From: Hypsibius dujardini
Taxonomy: Eukaryota > Tardigrada > Eutardigrada > Parachela > Hypsibiidae
Direction of reading: 5' to 3'
Length of the DNA stretch: 40,968 bases
Assembly: GCA_001579985.1 (NCBI GenBank)
Contig: LRSR01007308.1
Coordinates: forward strand, 1-40,968
Shown: positions 11,037 through 22,622 of the stretch, piece by piece
How positions within the stretch are numbered: the first letter of the stretch is position 1
Layout of the letters: each line of letters opens with the position of its first letter
Program-made: the position numbers and the translations under genes
Notes under the pieces: generated by a model
Databases searched by the model: none
What the model was told of the DNA's origin: nothing
The model's input: only the letters and a program-made list of their open reading frames with translations

Positions 11037-11181
11037 TACACGTTCGACGGAAATCCTATTCCCATGGTCACTGAAGCGAAGTGCCTTGGCGTAACGTTCT
11101 CGAGCAAACTCAACTAGACCGCTCACGTCGAGAAAGTTTGCGCTAAGGCTAGAAACGCATAAATTCCTATTTTCCACAGAG
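11037..11181 (+). pseudogene. Remnant of a non-LTR retrotransposon reverse transcriptase (thumb region)
   Basis: One frame reads YTFDGNPIPMVTEAKCLGVT, then FSSKLN, a stop, then TAHVEKVCAKARNA and another stop. The pattern (short polar lead-in, CLGV, then H–V–KA–A) is the end of the RT domain of Jockey/CR1-like LINEs, where the first stop replaces a usual Trp (TGG to TAG). With two stops and no more than about 50 residues recognisable, it is dead. It lies about 260 bp after the palindrome. Confidence 0.6.
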
Positions 11182-12182
11182 ATTTACATCACATAATCAG
11201 AGTGTACATCATTGGCGTGTGCACGAGAACGAAGTGTTTTTTCACAATGGGTACACACGCTGTGATAGTGTCATCAATTGGGACATCAGTGGCAGACACC
11301 CGTGTTGGATTCAACTTGTCGATTCTACTTTCTACTGCCCAAAGGCCAACGCGGGGAAGAGACCGGAAGTGAGGGTTTCGTATTAATTAGAGACAGTTGG
11401 TTTTACATAGATGGAGGGGAAGAAACGATGAGGAGCGGTAGCTCCGAAGGGAAAGGAAACAAAAACGATGAGGACCCAAAAGCTCCTGTAGAATGGAGAA
11501 CTAAAAATAGACTGACTAAGAAAACACGCACACAATGCGAGTATATCGAGAAGGGAACCGGTCGCGGCACGCAGGCTTGCGCGCATAACAATCGCCCAGC
11601 CGAACACTTCCGGTTCGGCTGTACTTCTGACAACACACAAACATGCAACAAATAAACACACGAGTACATGAGCGGTGAGCAATGGTTACCTGGAGGATAA
11701 TTGAAGTCCACCAGTCCAGTCGTCCTGGTCATGAAATTACCCGTGACAAACTACACATTATACAGTATATAATACGAGTGCTATTATGTAACCCTTATGG
11801 GGATGAGCCTTGATTAAAGTAAATCTGAATGATCGTTCGAAGCATTTCCCTTACCGTGGTACGACGGACATACGCACATTTATTTCAGTATTAGATATGT
11901 GCGCTATGCCCAATTTCGGGATCTAAAACCGGCCACTAACCATACTGGCATGACATAAAGTAGGGCCTACAAAGGTTAGCCTCAGAAGGCGGCCAAACAT
12001 TTTTCCTCAAAACCTATACCCTTAGCACGTTTTAGAAAATAATAGTAGCCGGGGACAAGACTTTGTTCAAATGGGAATAAATCGAGACTTTGGACATTCA
12101 TCATTGGACGATCCCAGTAGCAGAAATAAACACCTATTTGTGAAACTTCTTTTCGTTCCACTTTTTTGAATCCAACTGGCTC
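11182..12182. other. No supported gene
   Basis: A 125-codon frame at 11278–11655 is the only sizeable one. It has no family resemblance and no clear splice or promoter context, so I do not call it. The rest shows nothing. Confidence 0.4.
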
Positions 12183-12382
12183 AAAAATTAGTTGCGATTC
12201 GATTGGCATCAGCCGAGGTTTTTTTTAAAACGAGGGGAGGATTACGGTTGTTATGCGGTAAAGTACTCCTGTTAATGCACGGCCAGTGGACTGTAATAGC
12301 CGGGTTTCATCAATGGCTATAGCTCCGCCCCTCATTTCCGAATTTTGTTTCGCAGATGCCAAGAGATTCCAAATTAAATTGT
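12183..12382 (+). repeat. Dispersed about 200-bp repeat, copy 1 (inverted ends)
   Basis: Core words CGATTGGCATCAGCCGAG near 12198, GGAGGATTACGGTTGTTA, CTGTAATAGCCGGGTTTC and CTCATTTCCGAATTTT recur in the same order and strand at 26371–26562. The ends are rough inverted repeats (GATTGGCATCAG against CAGATGCCAAGAG). Weaker similarity continues downstream to about 12500 (GAGAAATCGGTGTT, ATTCCAGT). Confidence 0.75.
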
Positions 12383-13195
12383 GAGTCAAATGGTGTAAAC
12401 AAATACGGAAAAAAAGAAAAAAGATATTGAGAAATCGGTGTTAATGTCTGCGACAGGAGTATTCCAGTTTTTTCAAATTGAACAGGCATTGTCCCCTATC
12501 GGATCAAAGTTCAGTTTTGATTTTATTGGCGTCAGCCAAATATTTTTTGGGATCCGGAGCGGAGCGGCGTTGTGTTCCTTTTTCGAAGTGAACTGTCCTT
12601 TTCGAGCGTTGCTGTTGAAAATGGGCCCGTATCTCTTTCAACTTTAGAAGGTGTAGTTGCAAGCAGAGTTGGTTGGTTCTCGAAAATTTGCGGTTCAGTT
12701 TGTGTTCAAGTTCTCCTTACGTTCTTAATTGAGCGTTGGCGATCGCGAGTTTTGGAAAAATGGAACGCGCGTGCGCTATTGTATGTTTCTTTTTTTGATC
12801 GACAAAGTAGTATGTGAAAATTGTTTTAGATATAGTCCATTTAGCAAAATCATTCTTCTTCGATTGGTGAATCAACGAGTTAGATGGCAAATAATATGAC
12901 CAAAACGAAAGTTACATAGTGATTATTTATTTTATCAGGATAAACCAGATTTGACCACTTTATAAAGTTCCCTTGTGAGCGCTGAAGCTTTTTTCCGCGT
13001 TCTTTTTGCGTTCAAACACACGAACAAGAAAACAAAAACGAGTGTTCCCGTACGCACCGCCGCTGATTGCAGGAACATACGATTTCAATATAATACAGCC
13101 GTATCCTCACGTTCTACAGAATCCTTGGCCTGCTTTCTTAGTGGCCAAAATTTAGAGCTCCTCGCACATAATAGCTATAGTCTCTTAAATGATCC
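12383..13195. other. No gene seen
   Basis: It includes a partial unit, ATTGGCGTCAGCC near 12525, related to the dispersed repeat. Open frames are short and show no family resemblance. Confidence 0.4.
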
Positions 13196-13199
13196 TTAA

Positions 13200-13815
13200 C
13201 CCGTTAACCCCAATGCCGTCATATGACGACATGGCGACCTCCGAATTTTCAGGCAGAGATGGTTTAAGCGGTTTTGCTAAAATTATCTGATTTTAAAGGT
13301 TGGTATCTTGCTTAAAAATGAGAGATTATGGTTTGGTCATTTGCTACTTGACCAATTTCCGCCAGAAATAACCAAAGTTAACCAATTTTCACTTGTTTTG
13401 AATACAAAAAGGTCTCCGCGGATTTTGAGCTGGAAATTTCTAAAAATATGTGCCTTTTTCCATTCACCAAGTTGACCACCTATTGATAGTCTCAATATAA
13501 TTTGAGTCGGATTGTTGATTGGCACCTGACCAGTGATCAAAAAGGCGTTCGATGTTTTGTAAAAATATGAATAAAACTGACTACTACGAAAAGTCATAAA
13601 TTGATTGATTGATGTTTAAATTAAATATGGCGCGGACAAGTGCAAGAAACAGATAATTTTGTTTCTAATTCAACAGTGGACAGTGGTCAGTCTAAAAAAT
13701 ACGAATTCTTTAGAGTCGCCCGAAAAATGACATTTTTTTCCTAATTTACTAAAAATATGAAAGGAAGAATTTTGGCACTCAAATTGTGTCCGAAATGGCA
13801 CGGCGCGTTAACGGG
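13200..13815. mobile_element. piggyBac-type non-autonomous element (616 bp) flanked by TTAA
   Basis: Exact TTAA tetranucleotides flank the element at 13196–13199 and 13816–13819. The ends are CCCGTTAAC...GTTAACGGG, a 9-bp perfect terminal repeat extending imperfectly (left CCCGTTAACCCCAATGCC). A subterminal palindrome CGTCATATGACG sits just inside the left end. TTAA duplication plus CCC/GGG ends is the established signature of piggyBac elements. No transposase frame is present, so it would need one supplied in trans. Confidence 0.8.
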
Positions 13816-13819
13816 TTAA

Positions 13820-14419
13820 ACGCAAAATGTAATGAGTCATGTCTCTATACACTCATTATTCGCACATATTCCGGTACTCAGCGAGAGCTGCGGAGGCTAA
13901 GCCATACAGCATTTTGATGGAACTAAAAATAACGACCGTGAAATGGAACCCGATACTACAGCGCAATCTCTGTCGCACACTATGGCACGCCGCTGTGTCG
14001 GTCTGACAAGTCGATCCGCCCAAAAAAACTCCATTCAGAGAACTGCCCGCGAGGACCTGTCAGCATATTCGTCCAGTATAAAGTCCACGAACACGCCGCT
14101 GCGAAAGATCTAGACCGTCTGACGCGGTTTTTAAATACCACAAACGCCGAGGCAGTCTATTAAAAAACTCCGTCGAACTGCATCCAGGCTCGCTCGCTCA
14201 CTGCGGTTATGCAAAAAAAATTAGTAGCCGACTAACAGCTGGAGGCGGCTCGCAATTTTGAGTAGGGACCTTTGAGAAGTGTGGTGCATAATTTATTCTG
14301 CAAGGGAGGGCTGGTTCAAACGCTCGCCTTCCTGCGCTCTCTTCCCCTTTTGCCTGCGCTTAAGAGCTTCCTCGAGTTTTCTCCAAATCTCCCTCCCGAA
14401 ACCTGTGATATAGTACAAA
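13820..14419. other. 5' flank of the sarcalumenin-like gene
   Basis: No coding exon seen. TATAAA at 14077–14082 is a possible promoter element about 340 bases before the start codon; this is positional inference. Confidence 0.35.
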
Positions 14420-17400
14420 ATGAACCAAAAAAGCTCTTTTTCACTCTTTGCCCTACTAGCCGTCCTGCTCCTTGCAGTTCACATCGACGGGAAAAAGAGT
14501 AAGACATTATTGACTATTTCTGGGGTTTATTACGTTACAGGAAATTGCAGAAATCGGGCGAAATACTCTAGAGCTTGTGTGAAAAAACCTTGTAACGGCT
14601 GAGTGTCTGGAACAAAATATTATTTATTTTTAATTTATCTGCAAAATATCATTTAAATCATCAAATATCATCAAAACATAAAGTTATGTTTTGTTTGCCT
14701 CGCTCTTTAAGTGCTCGTCTCAAATGCACGGCCAAATTATTGTTGATGCATTTTTGTTTTTGCTTTGGTTGAAAATATTCTGCTGCCTAAATTAAATTAA
14801 TATTTCCGAGAACTTGATCAACACAATTGTCCAAATGTTTTACATTTGCATAGTTTTTTCTGATTTTATCTTCATTATGGTATTCTTATAAAGGAAAGTT
14901 TATTAAAATTAAGAATTCAAAAATATGCGGAAGCATTTCTCTACTGAGACACAATAATTGATTCGACAATATAGAGAACATGCTAAATGCCAAGCATGAA
15001 AAAGCTCAGTTATGAAAAAGAATTCTTTTCAACTCGTCATTAAACAAAATTGTCGCCCGATTTCAATAGTAACAGATTTGATTATTTCACATGTCTGTTT
15101 CGTGCTCTTTAACACTCCCTCCTTTTTTCTCCCCTCCCTTCTTTTTCCTGTCTTCTTCTTTCTCTCTCTAGTCGGACGCCTGAGAAAGGGTCATCAACAT
15201 GATCATGACGAAAATGTCCTTACAGAATTCAAGTGGAACACCCCGCCGGAAGAATGGGAAGCCGAAGGCCTCGTCGCGGCTGAGAAGCCCGCTGCTGAGG
15301 TCGAGGAGCCCGAAGCCCCCGCGCCGCCACCCTCCAAAGGAAAAGATACAAAAAAGGCAGCAGCTCACGCCAAGAAGGATGCCGATGATGATGATGAAGA
15401 TGATGACGATGACGAACCTGCACCGCCGCCATCAAAGGGAAAGGACAAGAAGAAGGAAGTCGAAGCTAAGAAGGATGAGGATGACGATGAGAAGGCTGAA
15501 GACGAGGGTAGTGATACCAAAGTCGAAGACGCAAAGGACGAGGACGAAGGTGACCAGGAGGGCAGTGAGGCCGGCAGTGGCGGGGATGAGGATGCGGGAT
15601 GCGGAACTGACCGGCCCTACTGCGTGGCGGACCTGCTGCATCTGAATGAGGACGACCACGAAGCCCGGAGACGGAAGGACATTCTGATTAACGAGGCGTT
15701 GGGCCGGTTGAATCAGATTGTCAACAATCAGATCCATCCGCTGGAGAAGATGTACAAGTATGAGCATTTGGCCATGAGCACCTTCGGAGGTAATGTACTG
15801 TATACTTATAATGGTGGAGAGGATATTTTTGGATGAACGGTTTGGGAAAACTTTAACACTCATGACCCCTGGCCTTACAGAACCTGAGATCTTTGCCAAA
15901 CCGTTGGTCTTGGTGATGGAACCATACAAACGCGGGAAGTCATCGCTCTTGCCGTTGCTGCTTGGAGACACTGAAATCGAAGAAGGTAAACCGTCATGTG
16001 TCCTTGTCTTGAACTATCATCCACAGTTGAACCGAAACGTGAGATAAAAAAGTGGGATACTTGCGACATTGATCTGTTTCCAGACAAATATAAATATAAA
16101 AAGTATTTTAATTTCCGGCTTAATTTAGTCACGTGATAAAAACATGCATGCATGGAGAGAAAACTAATTAAAAAACGAAAATCGTTTTGACAAAGGATAA
16201 CCCTACCATTGCGTCTTGACTGACGCAGATTTGATAACAAATTGAAGCAGCGAAAAGTTGCACCGGAAAATTGCCTCGCTTTTGTGCGATCATATTCTCA
16301 GCAGTTAAAGATTTCTCAATGAATTATTTTAGCACATAAAAAATGTTCAAATTGAATCATAACGAGCTAGAAAGTGTAACAGTAATGTTATATTTTCATT
16401 ATTATTCTGTCTGCTTGTCTGTATGTTTGTCATTCACTCTTATTTTGTTGCGGACTGCGGGTTTAGAGGAATCCTTGTTTACGACTGCCTTTATTGAGGA
16501 AAACTAAAGGCTTAAACTGATCAAGTTGCATGCTGGCATACCAATTTAGTTTTTTCTGTGTTTTATTGCCTTGTCTAGGCGACGAGATTGAAAATACCGA
16601 CTTCGTCATCTACTCCCACGCCTCGAAACCCCGCACCCTCGAGGGCATCCAAGTCCTCCGAAATGAGACTTTCGAGTCACTTCAACGCTTCGGCAAATCC
16701 CTGGCCAGTCACTTGAAAGCTATCGAACTGCCTCACCCTCTGCTAGAACGTGTGACCCTCGTCGAGACGCCGGACGTTCTGGAGAACAGCAAACTCGATC
16801 GCGAGTTCCCGGTCGCCAAAGTCCACCAATGGTTTGTGGCTCGTGCCGACGCCATTATTCTCATCGTCGAGCCGGACCGCGTGGACGTGGGTGAGGCCGA
16901 TATTATTTGCATAACGGATTTGATTTTAAATAAAGCATAAAATAGTTTTATTCACCGAGTAGTTAATTTAAAATTGCGTCTTTAAAGTAATATTTTTATA
17001 AAAATAACACAATATTTAAAGTAAAATGTGCACAAAATAAAAATGTTCTCGACTAGTATTTTAGTAGTCATCATTACGTAATCGAAATTAAAACTATAAT
17101 TTATGTATATTTTATTGACCCTAGGTGAAACCCTGGAAGCTGTTTTCAAGGAGCTGAAAGATCAGGAAGACCTGCTGCTGGTGCTGATTGAAGCGGGCTA
17201 TAAAACGAGCATCGATGACAGTGTGAAGGCTCTTCGTAAGATGGCCTGGAGTTTCGCTCCCCACTTCGATGTGAACGAGGCGCCGCATATGTACATTACC
17301 AGCTTCGAGAAGCCCTTAGATGGAGAGTGTTCGGAGCTGTATGGCAGACAGGAACGGCAGTTTTTGGTGGACCTACACAAAATCCTGGATCATCGTTTCA

Positions 17401-18051
17401 AGAACCGATTGACCACGGTGTATGAACGGGCAGTGGATGTGCGCAACCATGCGTTCTTGGTGGATAAGTTTTTGGACACGTTCATTCAGAAGAAGTCCTT
17501 CTTTGGAAGTAATAACAAGGCCCTGGAAAATGTAAGTTAAGAGTTATTTGAGACTGGAAAGTAGACAGAGAGACAGACAAAAAAACAGGCAGCGCGAGAA
17601 ATGACTTATTTACGCTTTCCAGGATATTGCAAATTTCCCCTCCAAATTTGGAATCTACGAAGCGGTCCTCCGTCGCACCAATGCCAGTGCCGACGATCTG
17701 CCCGATCCGGAGGAGTACAAGGCGTTCTTCAAGACCAATAATCTCCAGAGTTTCAAAAGCCTGGCCTCGGGATGCTCCTTTATGGGTGGCTGCCCCTCGG
17801 TATGAAACAAAACTTTCATTAAGAAAATACAGTATTGTCCAGGAGCTCCGATGCCTACACCGCCACATGTGCAGTACAACATTCCATGTTATAATTTGCA
17901 GGACAAAATCACCAATGCAATTCTGTACGACCTGCCGGAGTTGCTGGAGAAGTTCACGTCCCGTTTGCCGTTGTGCGTGTCCGACGTCTCTGAATGCACC
18001 CTGGAGGACAAGAAATTCGTTCCCGCGCAAAAGAAGAAAAAGGCTCACTAG
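14420..18051 (+). CDS. Sarcalumenin-like ER/SR-lumenal protein with a degenerate EHD-family GTPase domain
   Basis: Seven exons in phase: 14420–14498, 15172–15789, 15881–15985, 16579–16890, 17125–17531, 17623–17799, 17902–18051, about 615 residues. Residues 1–23 are a signal peptide. About 28–200 is very acidic with Lys blocks (runs of Asp/Glu and repeated PAPPPSKGKD), the kind of low-affinity Ca2+-binding region known in sarcalumenin. A dynamin/EHD-like GTPase region follows from EPEIFAKPLVLV (233). Later blocks (HQWFVARADAI, MAWSFAPHFDV, NHAFLVDKFLDTF, SCSFMGG-like CSFMGGCPS) match sarcalumenin order. The P-loop is EPYKRGKSS (246–254), with its first Gly replaced by Glu. DTPG is ETPD (330–333). 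NKAD is IEAG (393–396). GTP binding or hydrolysis is therefore doubtful. The C-terminus KKKKAH is not a KDEL signal. Known role of the family: Ca2+ store handling in muscle SR. Confidence 0.88.
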
Positions 18052-19113
18052 ATATGATTGCTTCTCAGTTCAGCGCGCGCCCCTTCCCCCGCGTACTGGT
18101 CTCCGATATTTTTTTGTCGGCAATAACGTCTCAGTTTACAGTCTTTTCGATTGGCCAAATTCTACGCCTTAATTCATTGTCCCTAATTCGTACTTTTGTG
18201 TTCGTAATTTAATTCTATTTTTTAGAGTCAACGTTGATCATTTACCGGTACCGAGTCCTACGTAATTACAAAAAGATGTGTGTGTTAAACTTACGTACGT
18301 TAGACAGCACCCCCCCCATGACTAATTTGGTTGGTATCAACATCCGCTTTGAATTTTTTGTAGCTGCCCCGGATGACCCGGATTATCTCATCTACGATCC
18401 TCTGAGAAATTGTTTTGGAGACATTTCAAAGTTGAGAAAACGCTGGAAGGTTCCATTTTCGTTGTTTTTCGTTGTATAAATGATGATTTATTGAAATGCA
18501 TTAAATATTATTATCAATAATATTGAATTAGCTAATAAACCTTTTTTAAATTTTTTTAATTCCCCCTCGGAAAATCGATCCAGAGGATAGGGCGAGAGTG
18601 ACCGTAACAGCTCTCGTCGGCATTGCAATTTGGCCCCTAATAAAATCCCGCGAAGATGTTTCGTCTCATTAAGTGATAATATTGTAATTGTTGGTCTTAT
18701 GACTTACCATTCATAGTTAATTAACAGACATGAGGATTTTTATTGTGACAGCTGAGCTGCAGTGATTTTATTCTTTATACTGGAGAAATTGCAGACTGTA
18801 CCAGGTATTATACGGTATGTAGAGGATGAATGACACACACACGCACGAATTACGACAAACACACCATCGATGAGTAATGTGGAGGACAAGGCATGTCAAA
18901 GGAAATTTCGCATGTGGACCAGATGACCTCTGCGATAGCAGAAATGACGGCAGCCAAGTTGCTCATCGCAAAACTATCTAAACAGCTACCGGGTTGTGCC
19001 ATCCACATTTCACGTTCATCTTTCAGCCCATTCAGCATAGCCCGAGTAACTGTTGAAAATATATTCCTTTTTTTTACAATAATATAATTCGACTTACGCA
19101 TACCTAAAGCGAT
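18052..19113. other. Intergenic; no gene seen
   Basis: Contains the presumed 3' UTR of the sarcalumenin-like gene and the upstream flank of the four-TM gene. An 81-codon frame at 18234–18479 has no recognisable similarity and is not called. Confidence 0.4.
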
Positions 19114-20681
19114 ATGAATTCGCGGGCGTGTTGTACTCTGTGCACATGCTGCTACATGATCGGATATTACCAACTCGTAAGTCCCAATATTTTTATTAAT
19201 CAACTCAATTTGTTTACATAAATACATGACCTAAATTCACTAGGCTCCATTTGGGCTTGGCACGTACCTTTTAAAGCGAATTATAGAATAAACAAAAATA
19301 TTAAGAAAATGTGTGCCAGCTTGTTGTCTGTTTTTGACATCATCATTATCCTACGTATTTCTTATTTTAGGTCCTGGTACTCGTTAATGTCTTGCTGTAC
19401 TTCTATATTAATCCTCCCGGCACCGAGTTCGGTTTGTTTGTGTTGGGTCTGCAGACACTGCGGTTCCTCTTCGCCGTCGGCTTTCTTTGCGGAGTAAATC
19501 AGGTTTGCCCAATAAAAAAAAGCAATAAGATTGAAAGCACTCAAATAGGCAAAAGTCGTAATTATTTATATGGCTGCAGGAGAAGAAACGGTTGCTGATT
19601 TCCTGGGGAATTTTCGCCACACTTCTGGTCATGCTAAAGGTTGTCCTAACAGGCCTCTCAATAATTCTCTTGTGGTCCCCTTTCTCGGACCTATTGTCAA
19701 TGCTGCTCATCATCATTGACGTAAGTCAGAGCGACATTTCGCTTCTTTGGTCAGACCCATCTTTGCGCAGAAAGCTTCAAGCTTTGTGACTTTTCTCAGA
19801 GGCTTGTTTAGTGCTCCTTACAAGTCGAAACCAGGACGCCGATCATAGTAGGGCCAGGGGCGGGCGGAGGGGCAAAATGATTTTTTTCCAAAACTGAACC
19901 CAAAATTTGGCATATTTGTTTTGATAATTTCGAATGTTGTGGAGCTTCAAGGTCCCACAGAGATTTCATTTTTTTTCAAAAACATTAATTTTTCGATCAA
20001 ATTTGAGGTTCGTTGGGGTCCAGTGTAAGTTCTTCATTATTAACTGCAAATGGGAGTTCAAAAACTTTCAATGGTCCAAATTTAATTAAAAACTAAAGAG
20101 TTAAACAATTTTAAAATCCTGGAGGCCCTTGGAAATCAGACCTCCGCCCTTCCACAATTTTGAGTTCAATTTATAAAAAAATGCTGTTTACCACTTTGCC
20201 CACCCCGACCCTATCATTAGGGGTCTTAGTTCCGACTTGTAAAGACCCTAAGCAAGCTCCTGGTATTTCTCATATCTTCCTGCAAAACTTTTAATAATTA
20301 CCCTTTCCCGTTCTGAGGGAGAGGGGCAGACCGTCTGTGTTTCTTTTTTCAAATTTTAAATAGACTTTTTTGTTTTTGCAAGTGCAGATTTTTTGTCTGG
20401 TAACGGTCCACAGCTACTACCGGCAGCTCAAGAAGAAGCATCACCAACGTGACATCAACTACCGGATGCATTTTTTCATCCCAGTGGCGGAGAATCCGTG
20501 CGAGCCGATTCAAACAGTTTCCGGCAAAACTGTTGACGGCGCCCTGCCATCATCAAGCCCACCTCCCGGTTACAAGGAATTGTTTGAAACAATGCCGCCT
20601 TTCCTGTTCCACGATAGCTGCGCTGTCGTTTCCGTGCCGGAAAATGCTAATGTAGATGGAGGCGGTGTTAGCCATATATAG
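19114..20681 (+). CDS. Four-TM protein with PPxY motif, LAPTM-like (copy A)
   Basis: Four exons, all introns phase 0: 19114–19176, 19371–19502, 19580–19720, 20388–20681 (stop TAG), 209 residues. It starts MNSRACCTLCTCCYMIGYYQ, a Cys-rich cytoplasmic-type N-terminus. Hydrophobic segments follow at about 18–36, 48–65, 70–95 and 100–123. The hydrophilic tail contains PPPGY (PPxY at 171–174), the motif bound by WW domains of Nedd4-type ubiquitin ligases. Overall shape (short Cys-containing N-terminus, four TM, PPxY tail) resembles the lysosomal LAPTM4/5 family; this assignment is by architecture, not strong sequence identity. The exon 2 donor is the weaker GTTTGC; GTAAAT nine bases earlier is an alternative. 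The last intron carries a foldback element. The next gene is its paralogue. Confidence 0.65.
19799..20261. repeat. Foldback element inside the last intron of four-TM copy A
   Basis: Left sequence GGCTTGTTTAGTGCTCCTTA with CAAGTCGAAAC pairs with the right end GTTCCGACTTGTAAAGACCC and AAGCAAGCTCC. G-rich and A-rich stretches inside (e.g. GGGCGGGCGGAGG against CCACCCCGACCC) also pair roughly. Arms are diverged, about 110 bases or more each. Confidence 0.6.
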
Positions 20682-21780
20682 TTTGCATGCACTGGGCATT
20701 GTTCGAAGTGGCCTTTCAAGTGTGGCATGTTCCATGACCTGAAAAAGGGAGACGGATCTACAGCACAGCAAAAAACCTAGCGAGTGGAACAGCAAACGGG
20801 GAGAAACGCTCTTTAGAGTATTTGAGACAGCGAATCAGTAATGAAATCCAGAAAAATGCGTCTTGTATACTGGACACTCATTCTCATCCATGTGGGCTGA
20901 ATGAAATATTTTCTGCTTTAAAGGTCAAGAGTTAGCTTGACTTTTTGTTGCTTTTTTACGCTTTTTACCTGTCACTATTGCGCGCATACGCTCTGACACA
21001 ACAGCTATTAAATGAACGCAGCTAAAAAAAACGAATCGATTGGCGTCAGTGTAATATTTTTATGAGAGCAATTTGCAAAGGGCGGAGCTTTGCGTACTTT
21101 TTTTCAGGCTTTACAGACTAGGAATTTGAGCACCGTTTTAGAAGATTGACCCATATACAGTACGTAGCTCTGCCCGCTGAGCGCTGCCCGTCGATTCGAA
21201 ATTGAATCAAGGATGGGGAGAAGGTCGCCGAGCTCCACCCTTTTCAGTACCTAATTATGTTGTCGGATCTTTTTCGGACGGTAAACCTATGTGACTGGGC
21301 AGGGTCCTACAACATGGAAAGACCAAAACATGGCGCCAATGCAACCGGTCAGGTCCTCTACCTAATTAATATAAGCAGCTTTGTATACAGTGCCTGAAAT
21401 CGAGAATTTGAACGGTGGGATTAAAAAGAATTGCGTCGGCTAGGTCAACCATTAGGTCAAGTGATGTCATATGTCGGGGGGAGGAGGGGTTAATGTCGTA
21501 GCACTCGTAATATCAATGCATGTGCGTGAGTAAAAAGCTAGAATTTACAAATTACAGCAAGCCGGTGTCGAGTCCGCTGATTAAAATCACAGTTACTTTA
21601 CCCATTTTATATGGCGTGTGTTGCTGATTGCAATCAGGGAAACGGGTATCGCAAATGCGTATGTTTTACGTTGCTATAGCCCTTATATATCAACCGTGGC
21701 AGTCGGGTGAAATTCCAAATACTTTTGCAGCATTTATTTTTCATTTGGGACATCCAACATTTTCTCTAAGTAACCGGACT
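20682..21780. other. Spacer between the four-TM paralogues
   Basis: Apart from a diverged fragment of the dispersed repeat (CGAATCGATTGGCGTCAG near 21033) nothing is recognised. It should hold the 3' UTR of copy A and the promoter of copy B. Confidence 0.4.
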
Positions 21781-22622
21781 ATGAAAGCTTTCGAATGCTC
21801 TTTGAAAACTGGATGTTACCTCATAGGACTTTATCACCTTGTAAGTCATCCATAATTATGATCGTTTCGTTAAGTTGCCAGAGGTTGTATGTGCAGAATC
21901 AACCCGGAATAACTTTCCTAACATTTCGGTTGTTGTTTGCAGCTGCAATCCATAATGATGATTGCCCTGTGCGTTTTCCTTACTGTCTCGTGGGATCTGC
22001 AGCTGCACTCTCTCAGCACAGTGTTGGTCCTCAGTCTTTTTAGCAGCAGGACATTTTTTGCAGCTATTTTGCTCAGCGGACTCAGAATGGTAGGTCTTGG
22101 CGCGTCATTTGAAACCCTCTTATGTCCAGTCTAAATGTCGCACATTTCTGCAGAAAAACGGACAGTCCTGGCTTATTTGCTGGTGGATTTTAATATTCCT
22201 GTCCGATCTGACTGAGGCTGCCATTGCTGTTGCAATCAAAATTGGAATGGTCGACGGGCTACCCGCTTTGCAAGCTGTTCCGGCTGTATGTCTTCACATC
22301 ACCTTAGACGTAAGTTATTTCTTCCCGCGAGTTTGTTATTCCGGAGTCGGATTGAAACAAAATTATTCATGCACAGGTAATATGTCTGGTAACTGTTGGA
22401 GAGTATCTCTTCCAGCTGTGGAGGCAGTGTGAAGCCGACAATGGCTGCGCTCCACCGCCGACCTATGCCGATGTGATGCAAACCATTTCTGGGGATTGTC
22501 CTGAAGAAGCAGTTTTGTATGAAGCTGTCGATTCACTTCCACATTATAGCCAAGTGCTTTGGGGAGAGATGCGTCCGCTGGATATTCAGTACCCTGTGCC
22601 CAATCATAGTGCAGTATCTTGA
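21781..22622 (+). CDS. Four-TM protein with PPxY motif, LAPTM-like (copy B, tandem paralogue)
   Basis: Four exons, all introns phase 0: 21781–21840, 21943–22089, 22154–22309, 22377–22622 (stop TGA), 202 residues. The start MKAFECSLKTGCYLIGLYHL aligns with copy A's first exon, and both first introns follow that segment. Exon 4 starts VICLVTVGEY against IFCLVTVHSY in copy A. The tail has APPPTY (PPxY at 148–151) at a similar place. Sequence identity outside these anchors is low, so the duplication is old, but exon number, intron phase and motif placement are kept. Introns are short (about 64–102 bases). Expected location is an endosomal or lysosomal membrane if the LAPTM comparison holds. Confidence 0.65.

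Noticed and set aside
11278-11655. 125-codon plus-strand frame with several Cys
   Set aside because: No family resemblance, no supporting splice or promoter signals, and it lies in repeat-rich DNA. It could be real, but the sequence alone does not support a call.
15199-15971. Arg/Met-rich plus frame and long minus frame over the acidic exon
   Set aside because: Out-of-frame readings of the GAT/GAA/AAG-rich exon of the sarcalumenin-like gene.
18234-18479. 81-codon frame after the sarcalumenin-like gene
   Set aside because: No recognisable motif, and no supported link in phase to either neighbouring gene.
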